This document shows, piece by piece, positions 40,463-47,887 of a stretch of DNA of 52,216 nt (the first letter of the stretch is position 1; every line of letters begins with the position of its first letter). The position numbers were made by a program, and so were the translations under genes. This stretch comes from Bifidobacteriaceae bacterium (GTDB taxonomy: Bacteria; Actinomycetota; Actinomycetes; Actinomycetales; WQXJ01). The notes under the pieces are model-generated. The model did no database searches. It saw nothing but the letters and a program-made list of their open reading frames with translations, and was not told the origin of the DNA. The DNA lies in assembly GCA_031268215.1 (NCBI GenBank), contig JAIRXP010000087.1, positions 1 through 52,216 of the forward strand. Reading direction: 5' to 3'.

Positions 40463-40673
40463 GTTGAAACCTTCCGCCGGTGATTGTCCTGAGCTGATAC
40501 CTAGGCAGCCCCGGCCCAGTTTAGCGGCCTTGCCGGCCGCCTCCGGGCCACCGGCCTGGTGCGTCGCCGGCCCGTTGCGTGGCCCCGATGGGGCGCCGGG
40601 TTCGCCGATGCCGTATGGCCAGGTTTCGCTCGGCGCGGAGCTGGAGAGGCAAGCCCGGCAGATAATGGTAGGA

Positions 40674-40683
40674 TGTCCTGACA
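40674..40683 (+). promoter_or_regulatory. IolR-type operator before the iolE-like gene
   Basis: TGTCCTGACA matches the degenerate consensus KGWCHTRACA known to me for the Corynebacterium glutamicum GntR-type IolR repressor. It lies within the larger palindrome ATGTC-CT-GACAT (40673-40684), about 65 bases before ATG 40748. AT-rich GATAAT and TAGGAT just upstream may be -10 elements, so bound repressor would sit at the promoter start. Confidence 0.6.
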
Positions 40684-40747
40684 TACTGATAGCTGGGTGA
40701 TGCCCCCAAGCTCACCTACCGTTTCTGACGCCGCGAAGGAGCGAACA

Positions 40748-41606
40748 ATGAGAATCGCCGCAGCCCCCATCTCCTGGGGAGTGTGCGAAGTACCTGGCTG
40801 GGGCCACCAAATGGCCCCCGAGCGGGTGCTCCGCGAAATGGCCGAAGCCGGAATCGAGGCCACCGAATTCGGCCCCGACGGATTCCTGCCGGACGCCCCG
40901 ATCGACAAAGCCACCACCCTCGCCGCCTACGGGCTCAAGGCCGTCGGCGGATTCGTGCCAGTGGTGCTCCACGACCAGGAACACGACCCGACAGGGGAAG
41001 TCAGCCGGGCTCTTGATTCGTTCGCGGCCACCGGCGGGGACGTGCTGGTCCTGGCCGCCAACTCCGGCCTAGACGGCTACGACTCCCGGCCTCAACTGAC
41101 CGAAGCGGGCTGGGAGACCATGTTCACTAACCTCGACCGATTGACGGATCTGGCCGCCTCGCGGGGCGTGGTGGCCGCCCTCCACCCGCACGTCGGCACC
41201 ATGGTGGAGACCGCCGATGACGTCCACAGAGTTCTGAAAGGATCTTCCGTACCGCTGTGCCTGGATACCGGCCACCTGCTGATTGGGGGGCACCGATCCA
41301 GTCCAGCTGACCCGCCAACACGCGGACCGGATAGTCCACGTCCACGCCAAAGACGTCAATCTGGGCCTGGCCAAGCAAGTCAAGGCCGGCGAGCTGACTT
41401 ACCAACAGGCCGTCGCTCAGGGCCTCTATACGGCTCTAGGCAAAGGCGACGTCGACTTCAAGGCGATTGTGGCGGCCCTGGACCAGGCCGGATTTGATGG
41501 TTGGTATGTCATGGAGCAGGACACCATCCTGGACTCCGAACCGAGCGGTGAGGGGCCCTTGACGGACGTCAAGGCTTCCATCGCTTTCCTCAAAGCTCTC
41601 ACCTGA
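40748..41606 (+). pseudogene. iolE: IolE/IolI-like inositol catabolism TIM-barrel gene, frameshifted
   Basis: This encodes a sugar phosphate isomerase/epimerase-fold protein, most like myo-inosose-2 dehydratase (IolE) or inosose isomerase (IolI). It starts at ATG 40748 after GAAGGAG with APISWGVCEVPGWG, and has metal ligands in ALHPHVGT and CLDTGHL. The frame then breaks in a run of six G at 41285-41290. Removing one G continues smoothly into TDPVQLTRQHADRIVHVHAKDVN and the end at 41606, giving 285 residues, normal for IolE. As written, the first frame runs on to 41497 with unrelated sequence. Either a slipped homopolymer or a sequencing error explains it. Nearby iolA, iolB and an iolR-type gene support the pathway. 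Confidence 0.8.
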
Positions 41607-41642
41607 CGGTTCCTGTTCCGTTCACCGCAGGTGAGAACCTCC

Positions 41643-41676
41643 AGGCCCGCCGGCCTCCAAGACCGGCGGGCCTTTT
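41643..41676 (+). terminator. Intrinsic terminator after the iolE-like gene
   Basis: AGGCCCGCCGG (41643-41653) pairs perfectly with CCGGCGGGCCT (41663-41673) around a nine-base loop and is followed by four T and a further T-rich stretch. It lies 36 bases after the stop at 41606. Confidence 0.85.
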
Positions 41677-41711
41677 GGTTTACCCGGACAGTTTTTCTAA
41701 GCCTCGGCTTT

Positions 41712-41750
41712 TTCAACCCCCCTTGGGGGCTGCCCCCAAGGGCGGTTGAA
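41712..41750. terminator. Long hairpin between convergent iolE-like and iolA genes
   Basis: TTCAACCCCCCTTGGGGG (41712-41729) pairs with the reverse arm at 41733-41750 in 17 of 18 positions around a three-base loop. It begins 11 bases after the iolA stop on the minus strand. Neither strand has a T run directly behind it, so it may be a hairpin-type terminator or an mRNA-protecting stem for iolA. Confidence 0.6.
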
Positions 41751-41760
41751 GAGGGGGCCG

Positions 41761-43266
41761 TCAGGTTGTGCGGTCCCCGAAGTTGAAGGAGGCCTCGGGG
41801 CGCTGGCTTGGTTCCGGCCAGCGCCGGGTGGCGACTTTTGCTTGGGTGTAGAAGGCAACGCCTTCCGGGCCGTAGATATGGAAATCGCCAATCAGCGAAT
41901 CCTTCCAACCGCCAAAGGAGTGGAAACCGACGGGCACAGGAATCGGCACATTGATGCCAATCATCCCAACCTGAACACGGCGCTCAAAACGTCGCGCCGC
42001 CGCGCCAGAGGCGGTGAACAGCGCTGTGCCATTGCCGTAAGGATTAGCGTTAATCAGGTCGATTCCTTCATCCAGGTCCTTGATCCGGACAACCGCCAAA
42101 ACTGGCCCAAAGATCTCCTCGGTGTAAGCGCTCATACTGGGCTGCACGGCATCGAGCACCGTTGGGCCGGTAAAGAACCCGCGCTCGAAACCGGCCGGGC
42201 GCGAACCCCGGCCGTCCAGCGCCACCTTGGCCCCGGCGGCGGCGGCCGCCCCTATGATCTCCTCCGCCCGGTCGCGTGCCCTGGCGGACACCATCGGTCC
42301 CATATCCACCGCTGGATCCGTCCCAACCGACACCGTCATCGCTTTGGCTTTGTCAACCACGCGGGCTATGAACTCATCAGCGACGGATTCTTGGACCAGA
42401 GCCACGGACAACGCCATGCACCGCTGGCCGGCTGCCCCAAAGGCCGCGGCGACCACCGAATCGGCGGCGAACTCGGCATCGGAATCGGCCAGAACAATGG
42501 CGTGGTTCTTGGCGCCGCCCAAAGCCTGAACCCGCTTGCCCGCACCCACCGCCGTGACGTGGATCTGCCGAGCCACAGGCGTTGAACCGACAAAGGACAC
42601 CGCCTTGACCAGCGGATGAGTCAACAGCCGGCCCACCACGTCCGGCCCACCGTGCAAGACCTGGAAGACGCCGTCCGGCAATCCTGCCCGCCGCCACAGT
42701 TCGGCCAGTTTCACCGAAGCTGAAGGATCCAGCGGCGAGGGTTTGAGGATGAAGGCGTTGCCCGTGGCTATCGCGACCGGGGACATCCACAACGGCACCA
42801 TCACCGGAAAGTTGAAGGGTGTAACGCCAACAGTCACGCCAAGAGGTTCACGCCAGGACGCCACGTCTACGCCGCTGGCGACCTGCGGCGAGTACTCGCC
42901 CTTCAGCAGTTGTGGGATACCACAGGCGAAGTCCACCACTTCCAGGCCGCGGGCGACCTCTCCTTTCGCGTCGGAAATCACCTTGCCCTGTTCGCGGCTG
43001 ACAATCGCCGCCAGTTCGTCGGCTGACCCGGCCAGCAGCTCACGCAGCTTGAACAGCACCGCCGCGCGCCGGCCCAATGACACCTCTGACCATGAGCGAA
43101 ATGCCTGGTCAGCGGCTTGGATGGCGGCTTCAGCCTCATCGGCGGTGGCGGCGGCGACCTGCGCGATCGCCTCGCCGGTGGCGGGGTTGTGAACAAGAAG
43201 CGGATCGGGGCCGGCCGTCCCGGACATCCCTCCCGCTATGACATTCGGTACTACTGGCAGATTCAC
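41761..43266 (-). CDS. iolA: Methylmalonate-semialdehyde dehydrogenase (CoA-acylating)
   Basis: This 501-residue aldehyde dehydrogenase turns malonic or methylmalonic semialdehyde into acetyl-CoA or propionyl-CoA, the last step of inositol (and valine) breakdown. It has LGRRAAVLFKLRELL, the NAD-site segment FVGSTPVARQI, and the subclass mark GGAKNHAIV, where the general-base Glu of ordinary ALDHs is replaced. The catalytic Cys is in GAAGQRCMALS near residue 280. The last residues contain the usual FSFGG-like SFGGWKDS. It follows iolB on the same strand by about 120 bases and ends at a long hairpin. Confidence 0.92.
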   Translation of the reverse strand: MNLPVVPNVIAGGMSGTAGPDPLLVHNPATGEAIAQVAAATADEAEAAIQAADQAFRSWSEVSLGRRAAVLFKLRELLAGSADELAAIVSREQGKVISDAKGEVARGLEVVDFACGIPQLLKGEYSPQVASGVDVASWREPLGVTVGVTPFNFPVMVPLWMSPVAIATGNAFILKPSPLDPSASVKLAELWRRAGLPDGVFQVLHGGPDVVGRLLTHPLVKAVSFVGSTPVARQIHVTAVGAGKRVQALGGAKNHAIVLADSDAEFAADSVVAAAFGAAGQRCMALSVALVQESVADEFIARVVDKAKAMTVSVGTDPAVDMGPMVSARARDRAEEIIGAAAAAGAKVALDGRGSRPAGFERGFFTGPTVLDAVQPSMSAYTEEIFGPVLAVVRIKDLDEGIDLINANPYGNGTALFTASGAAARRFERRVQVGMIGINVPIPVPVGFHSFGGWKDSLIGDFHIYGPEGVAFYTQAKVATRRWPEPSQRPEASFNFGDRTT

Positions 43267-43384
43267 AGTTCTCCTAACTGCCTGTTCGGCAGGATTGTTG
43301 TTTGTCAGGTCTCAGGAACGGTTTGGACGGTCGCCGAGGTAGTGGTAGCCGCCGCGGCGGTAACGGCCGGAGCCGGTTACCTAG

Positions 43385-44251
43385 TCAGGCGCTAAAGGGA
43401 AGCCTCGGATCCGGCTCTTGGCCCGCCCACATTCGGCGGACCCAGGCCTGGTCGGGGTGGTCGGTGATGCGCCAAGCGCGTTCGCGGCCCGGCCCAGCCA
43501 TGACGTTGAGGTAGTACATGTCGTATCCGGGTGCGGCCATGGACGGGCCGTGCCAACCGAATGGCACCAGCACGGCGTCTTGATCGTGAACCTCCGCCAG
43601 CACGTCGATCTCCCGCCCTGGCGACGCGCTGACGCGCTGATAGCCCATAGGGGTGCCCTGGCCAGGGATGACTGAACGGAGTTCAAAGTAGTAGATCTCT
43701 TCCAGCGCGGTCTCCACGCCGGCCAATTCTTCGTCGTGCTTGTGGGGCGGGTAGCTGGACCAGTTGCCGGCCGGGGTCAGCACTTCGCAGGCGATCATCG
43801 ATTCGGCGTCCAGCACCCCGGGCGTGGCGAAATTGCGCACTTCTCGCGAGCAGGACCCGGCGCCACGGAGTTCAACAGGAACCGCCTGAACCGGCAGGTA
43901 GGCGGGCTCACGGTCCTCGGTCGCGGCCGCCTCACAGACCGCCACCCGGCCGTTGCCCTTCAGCGTCAGCCCTCGGTTGGGGCCAACGTAGGCCACGTCA
44001 GTTGGTCCGGCCCAGACCGATTCGCGTCCTTGGAGCCCGATGCCGCCGTGGCCATCTGGCAACACCTCGAACGTTCCGCTGAGCGGCACCACTACGCGCT
44101 CCATTGGGCCTGGCGGCAACGACAGGGACTGCCCGGGGGTCAGTTGGGCGGTTCTCAGCCCCGTGTGTTCCCAGCCCGCGGCCGTAGGGCTAATCGCGCT
44201 TTCCCAGCCGCCACCGGCCGTGCTCCCCTTCGGGTAGTACCACTCGCTCAT
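43385..44251 (-). CDS. iolB: 5-deoxy-glucuronate isomerase
   Basis: This 288-residue double-cupin enzyme acts in inositol catabolism, converting 5-deoxy-glucuronate to 2-deoxy-5-keto-gluconate. It starts EWYYPKGST and keeps the metal-binding PPHKHDEE with a second His/Glu set in EIYYFEL and the GWHGPSMAAPGYDMYYLN segment. Its length is normal for the family. It is divergent from the GntR regulator, and an IolR-like box lies about 60 bases before its start. Confidence 0.93.
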   Translation of the reverse strand: MSEWYYPKGSTAGGGWESAISPTAAGWEHTGLRTAQLTPGQSLSLPPGPMERVVVPLSGTFEVLPDGHGGIGLQGRESVWAGPTDVAYVGPNRGLTLKGNGRVAVCEAAATEDREPAYLPVQAVPVELRGAGSCSREVRNFATPGVLDAESMIACEVLTPAGNWSSYPPHKHDEELAGVETALEEIYYFELRSVIPGQGTPMGYQRVSASPGREIDVLAEVHDQDAVLVPFGWHGPSMAAPGYDMYYLNVMAGPGRERAWRITDHPDQAWVRRMWAGQEPDPRLPFSA

Positions 44252-44311
44252 GTCCAGACTCCTTGCCCGCCCCGTTTCCCGCTGGCGTTACTCGATTTGC
44301 GCACATCAGTA

Positions 44312-44321
44312 TGTCTTAACA
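44312..44321 (-). promoter_or_regulatory. IolR-type operator before iolB
   Basis: TGTCTTAACA on the plus strand matches KGWCHTRACA exactly and is embedded in ATGT-CTTA-ACAT. It lies between iolB and the regulator gene, 61 bases upstream of the iolB start. The same class of box occurs before the iolE-like gene, suggesting one regulon. Confidence 0.65.
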
Positions 44322-44414
44322 TTAGGTCCTTTGTCCAGCGGCCCTTGCCCGCAGCGCAACGCGAGGCAGGGTTCCGTGAACCATTGGCGGTTTCTTGTTA
44401 CGCTAATGATTAGA

Positions 44415-44424
44415 TGTAATTACA
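44415..44424 (+). promoter_or_regulatory. AT-rich palindrome before the GntR gene
   Basis: TGTAATTACA is a perfect ten-base palindrome 34 bases before the regulator start, in one of the most AT-rich patches nearby (44401-44430). It resembles the IolR-type box in its outer bases and may be an autoregulatory site. Confidence 0.45.
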
Positions 44425-44457
44425 AATACTCACTACGGCCCGTCCCGGGAGTCCCTC

Positions 44458-45201
44458 ATGTCACCGACTGAAGTATCGCCCCAGGTCACCATTGAACGCG
44501 GTTCACCGGTGCCTCTTTACCACCAAGTGGCCAGCCAGCTTCAGACATCAATCCAGTCTGGAGACATTCCTCTCGATTCATGGCTAGAGAACGAGATTGA
44601 CCTGGCAGCCCGTCTAGGAGTGTCCCGGCCAACCATCCGGCAGGCGATTTCCCAATTGGTAGACGCCGGCCTGGTGATCCGCCAGCGCGGCATAGGAACC
44701 CGCGTGATCAGATCCTCGATTGTGCGGCCACTGGCCTTCACATCCTTCTATGAAGACATGGCCGCTGCCGGCCTGGAGCCACGCACCACCACCCAATCGG
44801 TCCGCCGCGTTACGCCGACGGCCGAACTGGCCGAACTATTCGGTGATTCCAGTGACCTGACGGAGATTGTCCGCCTCCGCGGCGCCGGCGCCACACCTAT
44901 CGCGCTGATGCGGAATTGGATTCCAAGCCGGTTCGACAACATCACCGCCGAATCCTTGAACTCCCATGGCCTCTACGAACTCATGCGCGCCCAAGGCGCT
45001 TCCCTGAAGACTGCCACTCAATTGATAGGCGCCCGGGCAGCCACCGCCGCCGAGGCCAAGCTGCTCGAAACCGAAGCGGGCGCCCCCTGTGTCACCATGA
45101 AGCGCTACTCCCGCGACCATCTGGGCGAACTGGTCGAAATGGGCGACCATCTCTACCGTGGCGACAAATACCACTTCACCTCGACTATGACGGCCCCCTG
45201 A
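44458..45201 (+). CDS. GntR/HutC-family regulator, IolR-like
   Basis: This 247-residue repressor has an N-terminal winged helix (about residues 15-80) with PLYHQVASQLQTSI, the recognition segment LAARLGVSRPTIRQAISQL and wing RQRGIGTRV. A UTRA effector domain follows (about 95-240), ending in YSRDHLGELVEMGDHLYRGDKYHF. UTRA proteins sense sugars or related metabolites. It is divergent from iolB and flanked by IolR-type boxes, so it probably represses the inositol genes until an inositol intermediate binds. Confidence 0.88.
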   Translation: MSPTEVSPQVTIERGSPVPLYHQVASQLQTSIQSGDIPLDSWLENEIDLAARLGVSRPTIRQAISQLVDAGLVIRQRGIGTRVIRSSIVRPLAFTSFYEDMAAAGLEPRTTTQSVRRVTPTAELAELFGDSSDLTEIVRLRGAGATPIALMRNWIPSRFDNITAESLNSHGLYELMRAQGASLKTATQLIGARAATAAEAKLLETEAGAPCVTMKRYSRDHLGELVEMGDHLYRGDKYHFTSTMTAP

Positions 45202-45262
45202 GGGCGGCAATCTGGGTCAGGATTCAGTCTTGGGATCCCCGGACCCACTGGACCCCCTGGAC

Positions 45263-45934
45263 CTACAGGTACTTTGACGCTTCCCGGATGGACAACGGTG
45301 CCATGGTCCCGCCGTGGGTTTCAATGAAACTGCGGACAAAGCCAGGGTTGGTCTTGGAGTAATCCCGCAGAGCCCAGCCAATCGCCTTGTTGATGAAGAA
45401 CTCAGGAAGGCCAAGGTTGTTGATGATCACCTGGGCTAGCAGCTCGGTATCCGTGCGCTCGCGCATCGTTAACTGGTGATCGATCGCCATGCGCCGGATC
45501 CAGAAGTTCTCATCCCGGCTCCACGCCAGTACCGTTTCCCGCGCTTCGGGATGGCGCTGGGCTATCAGCCCGACCACTGGGCACAGCCCGTCGATGCTGT
45601 CCCACCAGGACTTACGCTCCGCCAATGACCGCAGACGCGGCAGGTCCGCCGGCGTCAATCGCCCGCCGGTGGCCCGCAGGTAGTCAACCGCCAGGTATTG
45701 GAATTCACGCTCGGACTTGCCCCAGCAGACCTCAACGAATTCCCAATCAACCCGGGGCGAATGGCGAGCCGCCTTGATCAGAGGCCGTTCCAGCGCCCGC
45801 CGCACGGGCGTCTTGATGCCCAGAAACTCGAATTGGTCGCGCATGTAGCGCTTCATGGGAGCCGCGTTATCAGGACAAGCAGCAGCGACGAACGCCGCGA
45901 AGGTGTCCTCATAATCCAAGACTCTCTCCTTCAT
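45263..45934 (-). CDS. AlkD-like DNA alkylation repair protein
   Basis: This 223-residue all-helical HEAT-like repeat protein has MKRYMRDQFEFLGIKTPVRR at the start. Conserved aromatic and acidic residues follow: WEFVEVCWGKSEREFQYLA, WWDSIDGL and FWIRRMAIDHQL. AlkD glycosylases remove 3-methyladenine and 7-methylguanine. The Trp/Asp/Arg set that holds the lesion appears present. I chose ATG 45934; a TTG at 45919, with AAGGAGAG before it, and a TTG at 45958 are alternatives. It is convergent with the GntR gene. Confidence 0.88.
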   Translation of the reverse strand: MKERVLDYEDTFAAFVAAACPDNAAPMKRYMRDQFEFLGIKTPVRRALERPLIKAARHSPRVDWEFVEVCWGKSEREFQYLAVDYLRATGGRLTPADLPRLRSLAERKSWWDSIDGLCPVVGLIAQRHPEARETVLAWSRDENFWIRRMAIDHQLTMRERTDTELLAQVIINNLGLPEFFINKAIGWALRDYSKTNPGFVRSFIETHGGTMAPLSIREASKYL

Positions 45935-46018
45935 GCCTCGCCAAACAGTTCCGGTCAAACCCTACTGGCCTGCCAGCCGGCGCAACGAGATCCCCGGATT
46001 CGGTTCTTGCTGGACCGG

Positions 46019-46414
46019 TCATCGCTCTAAGGCGGTCACGCCCGGAAGGCCTCCAAAGCGGGCCACCGCGTCACGGCTCAACAGAACCCGGCCAGTCTCC
46101 GCGGCGTGCGCCGCGATGACCACATCGTGGCGGCCGCGCTGACGACCGGTCTTCCGCGCATACGCCATCAGCCTGGCATGGTGAATAGCCGTAGCTTGCG
46201 TGTAGGGCAGCACGGCGACTGAGCCGATAAGACCCATCAGGCGGCGGGAGCGAGCCTCCGTCCGCTGCTCACTATCCGCCAGTTCGATGCCAATCCGGAA
46301 CTCAGCCACGGTGATCGCAGCTACGGCTAAGTCGTCATCGAGCCGTTCTGGGTTGAAGCGCCCACGCTCGAAGTCAATCAGGAGGTTGGTATCCAGGATT
46401 ACCTGTCTGCCCAA
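46019..46414 (-). CDS. VapC-type PIN toxin with orphaned antitoxin
   Basis: This 131-residue PIN protein starts at TTG 46414 with VILDTNLLIDFERG, followed by Glu in VAEFRIGIE, then GRHDVVIAAHA and LLSRDAVARF. The four acidic sites are all present, so it should be an active RNase. Its start overlaps the end of a 33-codon antitoxin-like tail at 46399-46500 that has no proper beginning. It is last in the minus-strand operon with the lipoprotein and the Cys-rich secreted protein. Confidence 0.82.
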   Translation of the reverse strand: MGRQVILDTNLLIDFERGRFNPERLDDDLAVAAITVAEFRIGIELADSEQRTEARSRRLMGLIGSVAVLPYTQATAIHHARLMAYARKTGRQRGRHDVVIAAHAAETGRVLLSRDAVARFGGLPGVTALER

Positions 46415-46500
46415 GGATCTGGGTCCTCCCGCAGATAGGACAGCGCATCCGCGATGTCTGCCTCAAGCTGGTCATCCGGTGGCGGCAGCCCGGCCAGCGC
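46399..46500 (-). pseudogene. C-terminal remnant of a VapB-type antitoxin
   Basis: The frame reads ALAGLPPPDDQLEADIADAL and then SYLREDPDPWADR, the kind of acidic, Trp-ending tail that wraps a PIN toxin. It ends inside the vapC start (TTGGGCAGACAGGTAA). In frame, the codon just before it is the TAG stop of the lipoprotein gene, and no ATG, GTG or TTG is available. The DNA-binding half of the antitoxin therefore seems to have been lost where the lipoprotein gene now ends. Confidence 0.55.
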
Positions 46501-47304
46501 CTACCCCTGAGCGGATTCGAAGAGTTCTCTGATTCGAGACGCCATCGCGCCCTCCATCTCCTCGAGCTCTCCGCTGTCAGCGCGAGGTGCGAACGTGATC
46601 TCTGGATCCACGGGCACTTCCTCGCCTTCCTCAACCAGATTGCCTTTGCTCAAGTCACGGTTTGGATCAAGCGGAGGGCACGCATCCAGCACCTTCTCAA
46701 ACAGTTGAAGATCGACCGACGCGGGTATCTCGATTGATGGCCGGGTCTCCCAACCGTCGACCACCACCACGGCGTCGGGCAAGGCGGGAAGCCCATTCTT
46801 ACGGGCGCAGGCAGCCCACTGGTTCGAGGCTTCCGCGATAGCCAGCTTCGCCACCTCCTCGTCCCGCGGGTCCACATCTGGATCCGGCAAATAGAAACCG
46901 CTCGACTCGATGCAAGCCGAAAACTCTGCAGTCAAATCGACGCCGTTGGCCACGAGGAGCAGTTCGTCGAAGTCATCCCCGTACTTTGAGGGGTCGTAGA
47001 CACCCATCACACCGGGGAAATTCCATTCGATCGGATCCTCCACGCTGCCGATGGCGACATTCGCGTACTGCCCGGCGTGCCCCGTGATATCCATTGGCGT
47101 TGTTCTCGCATCGACGCCGAGCCCGTCCAAGCACGCCACCAACTCTGCGGCGGTTCGAGCCTGAACCGGATCCACGAAAGACTCGGAAGCCGTGCTTCCG
47201 GGAACGTCCTCGCCTTCTCCTTCCAGCGCACAACCGCTGGCCACGGCGAACACGATGGCCAAGACCCCGCAAAGCATGCCGCTGGGCGGCCTCCTCAGCA
47301 CCAT
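46501..47304 (-). CDS. Lipoprotein of unknown function
   Basis: This 267-residue protein starts at ATG 47304 with MVLRRPPSGMLCGVLAIVF and lipobox VASGC (Cys near residue 25), then an acidic linker. The mature part has four further Cys (LVACLDGLG, EFSACIESSG, WAACARKNG, LDACPPLDP) that may form two disulfides. I know no family name, though the 'A-C...G' pattern occurs in other actinobacterial lipoproteins. It overlaps the preceding secreted-protein gene by ten bases, so it is probably co-translated and under the same iron box. Confidence 0.65.
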   Translation of the reverse strand: MVLRRPPSGMLCGVLAIVFAVASGCALEGEGEDVPGSTASESFVDPVQARTAAELVACLDGLGVDARTTPMDITGHAGQYANVAIGSVEDPIEWNFPGVMGVYDPSKYGDDFDELLLVANGVDLTAEFSACIESSGFYLPDPDVDPRDEEVAKLAIAEASNQWAACARKNGLPALPDAVVVVDGWETRPSIEIPASVDLQLFEKVLDACPPLDPNRDLSKGNLVEEGEEVPVDPEITFAPRADSGELEEMEGAMASRIRELFESAQG

Positions 47305-47684
47305 ATTGTGCCGGCGTCTTTCAGCCTGCCCGAGAAATACCCAGAACTGATCGCGTTGTCCCATCCATAATCGCTGAGCATCCTGACGCCGTAGTTCTTC
47401 TGCAGGATCAGGCGACTGCCGGTGGCGTTCTTGCCAGAATAGAAGTAGACGTTTTGACCCGACGTTCCTCGGTTGTACACCGAACTGGCGGCATTGTCTG
47501 CGCCGTAAATGGCGAAGTCGTCAATGCATCCGACAAACTGCTTTCTGGTTCCTTTGTAGCTGTTATCGAACCACATGCACCCTGCGGTTACCTGGCAGTC
47601 GCCCAGAGCGGCCCACGCCGGCTCCGCCGCGCCCGTCACAACGAACCCTGTGATTGCCAGACCGCCTGCGGCAAGCGCCGACAC
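47295..47684 (-). CDS. Small secreted Cys-rich protein (peptidase inhibitor I36-like)
   Basis: As written, GTG 47684 opens a 129-residue protein with hydrophobic signal ALAAGGLAITGFVV and a cleavage site near PAWA-AL. A domain with CQVTAGCMWFDNSYKG follows, the start usual for peptidase-inhibitor I36/SMI-like proteins, and a final Cys. The signal lacks its basic head. Upstream, in frame, the sequence reads GKTARRIV, a typical basic head, but its only ATG (47707, with AAAGGA before it) is one base out of frame. One extra G in the ATGGGAAG run would give a normal 137-residue precursor. An iron box lies 45 bases before that ATG. Confidence 0.65.
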   Translation of the reverse strand: MSALAAGGLAITGFVVTGAAEPAWAALGDCQVTAGCMWFDNSYKGTRKQFVGCIDDFAIYGADNAASSVYNRGTSGQNVYFYSGKNATGSRLILQKNYGVRMLSDYGWDNAISSGYFSGRLKDAGTIWC

Positions 47685-47752
47685 GATTCGGCGAGCAGTC
47701 TTCCCATGAAGCTTTTCCTTTCGATTGCGGGCTGACGAAGCAGCCGATAGTG

Positions 47753-47771
47753 TTAGGCGAGGCTAACATAA
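47753..47771 (-). promoter_or_regulatory. DtxR/IdeR-like iron box before the secreted-protein operon
   Basis: TTAGGCGAGGCTAACATAA agrees with the iron-box consensus TTAGGTTAGGCTAACCTAA at 16 of 19 positions, a better match than the feoA box. It lies 45 bases upstream of ATG 47707. Repression under iron-replete conditions of the secreted protein and lipoprotein genes is the expected outcome. Confidence 0.72.
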
Positions 47772-47887
47772 GTCAGGCCGAGGAAACAACTCGCACGCTT
47801 TCCCTCGCCTAGACCGCATCTGCTGTCCTTGCGGAAGAACCCTGCATGACGGCGTTTGCCGAATTTTGCCTGGCCGGATCTCAGGAG

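Noticed and set aside
47094..47735. Plus-strand frame of 213 codons over the iron-box operon
   Set aside because: Arg/Pro-rich antisense of two genes with clear signal peptides; no start signal.
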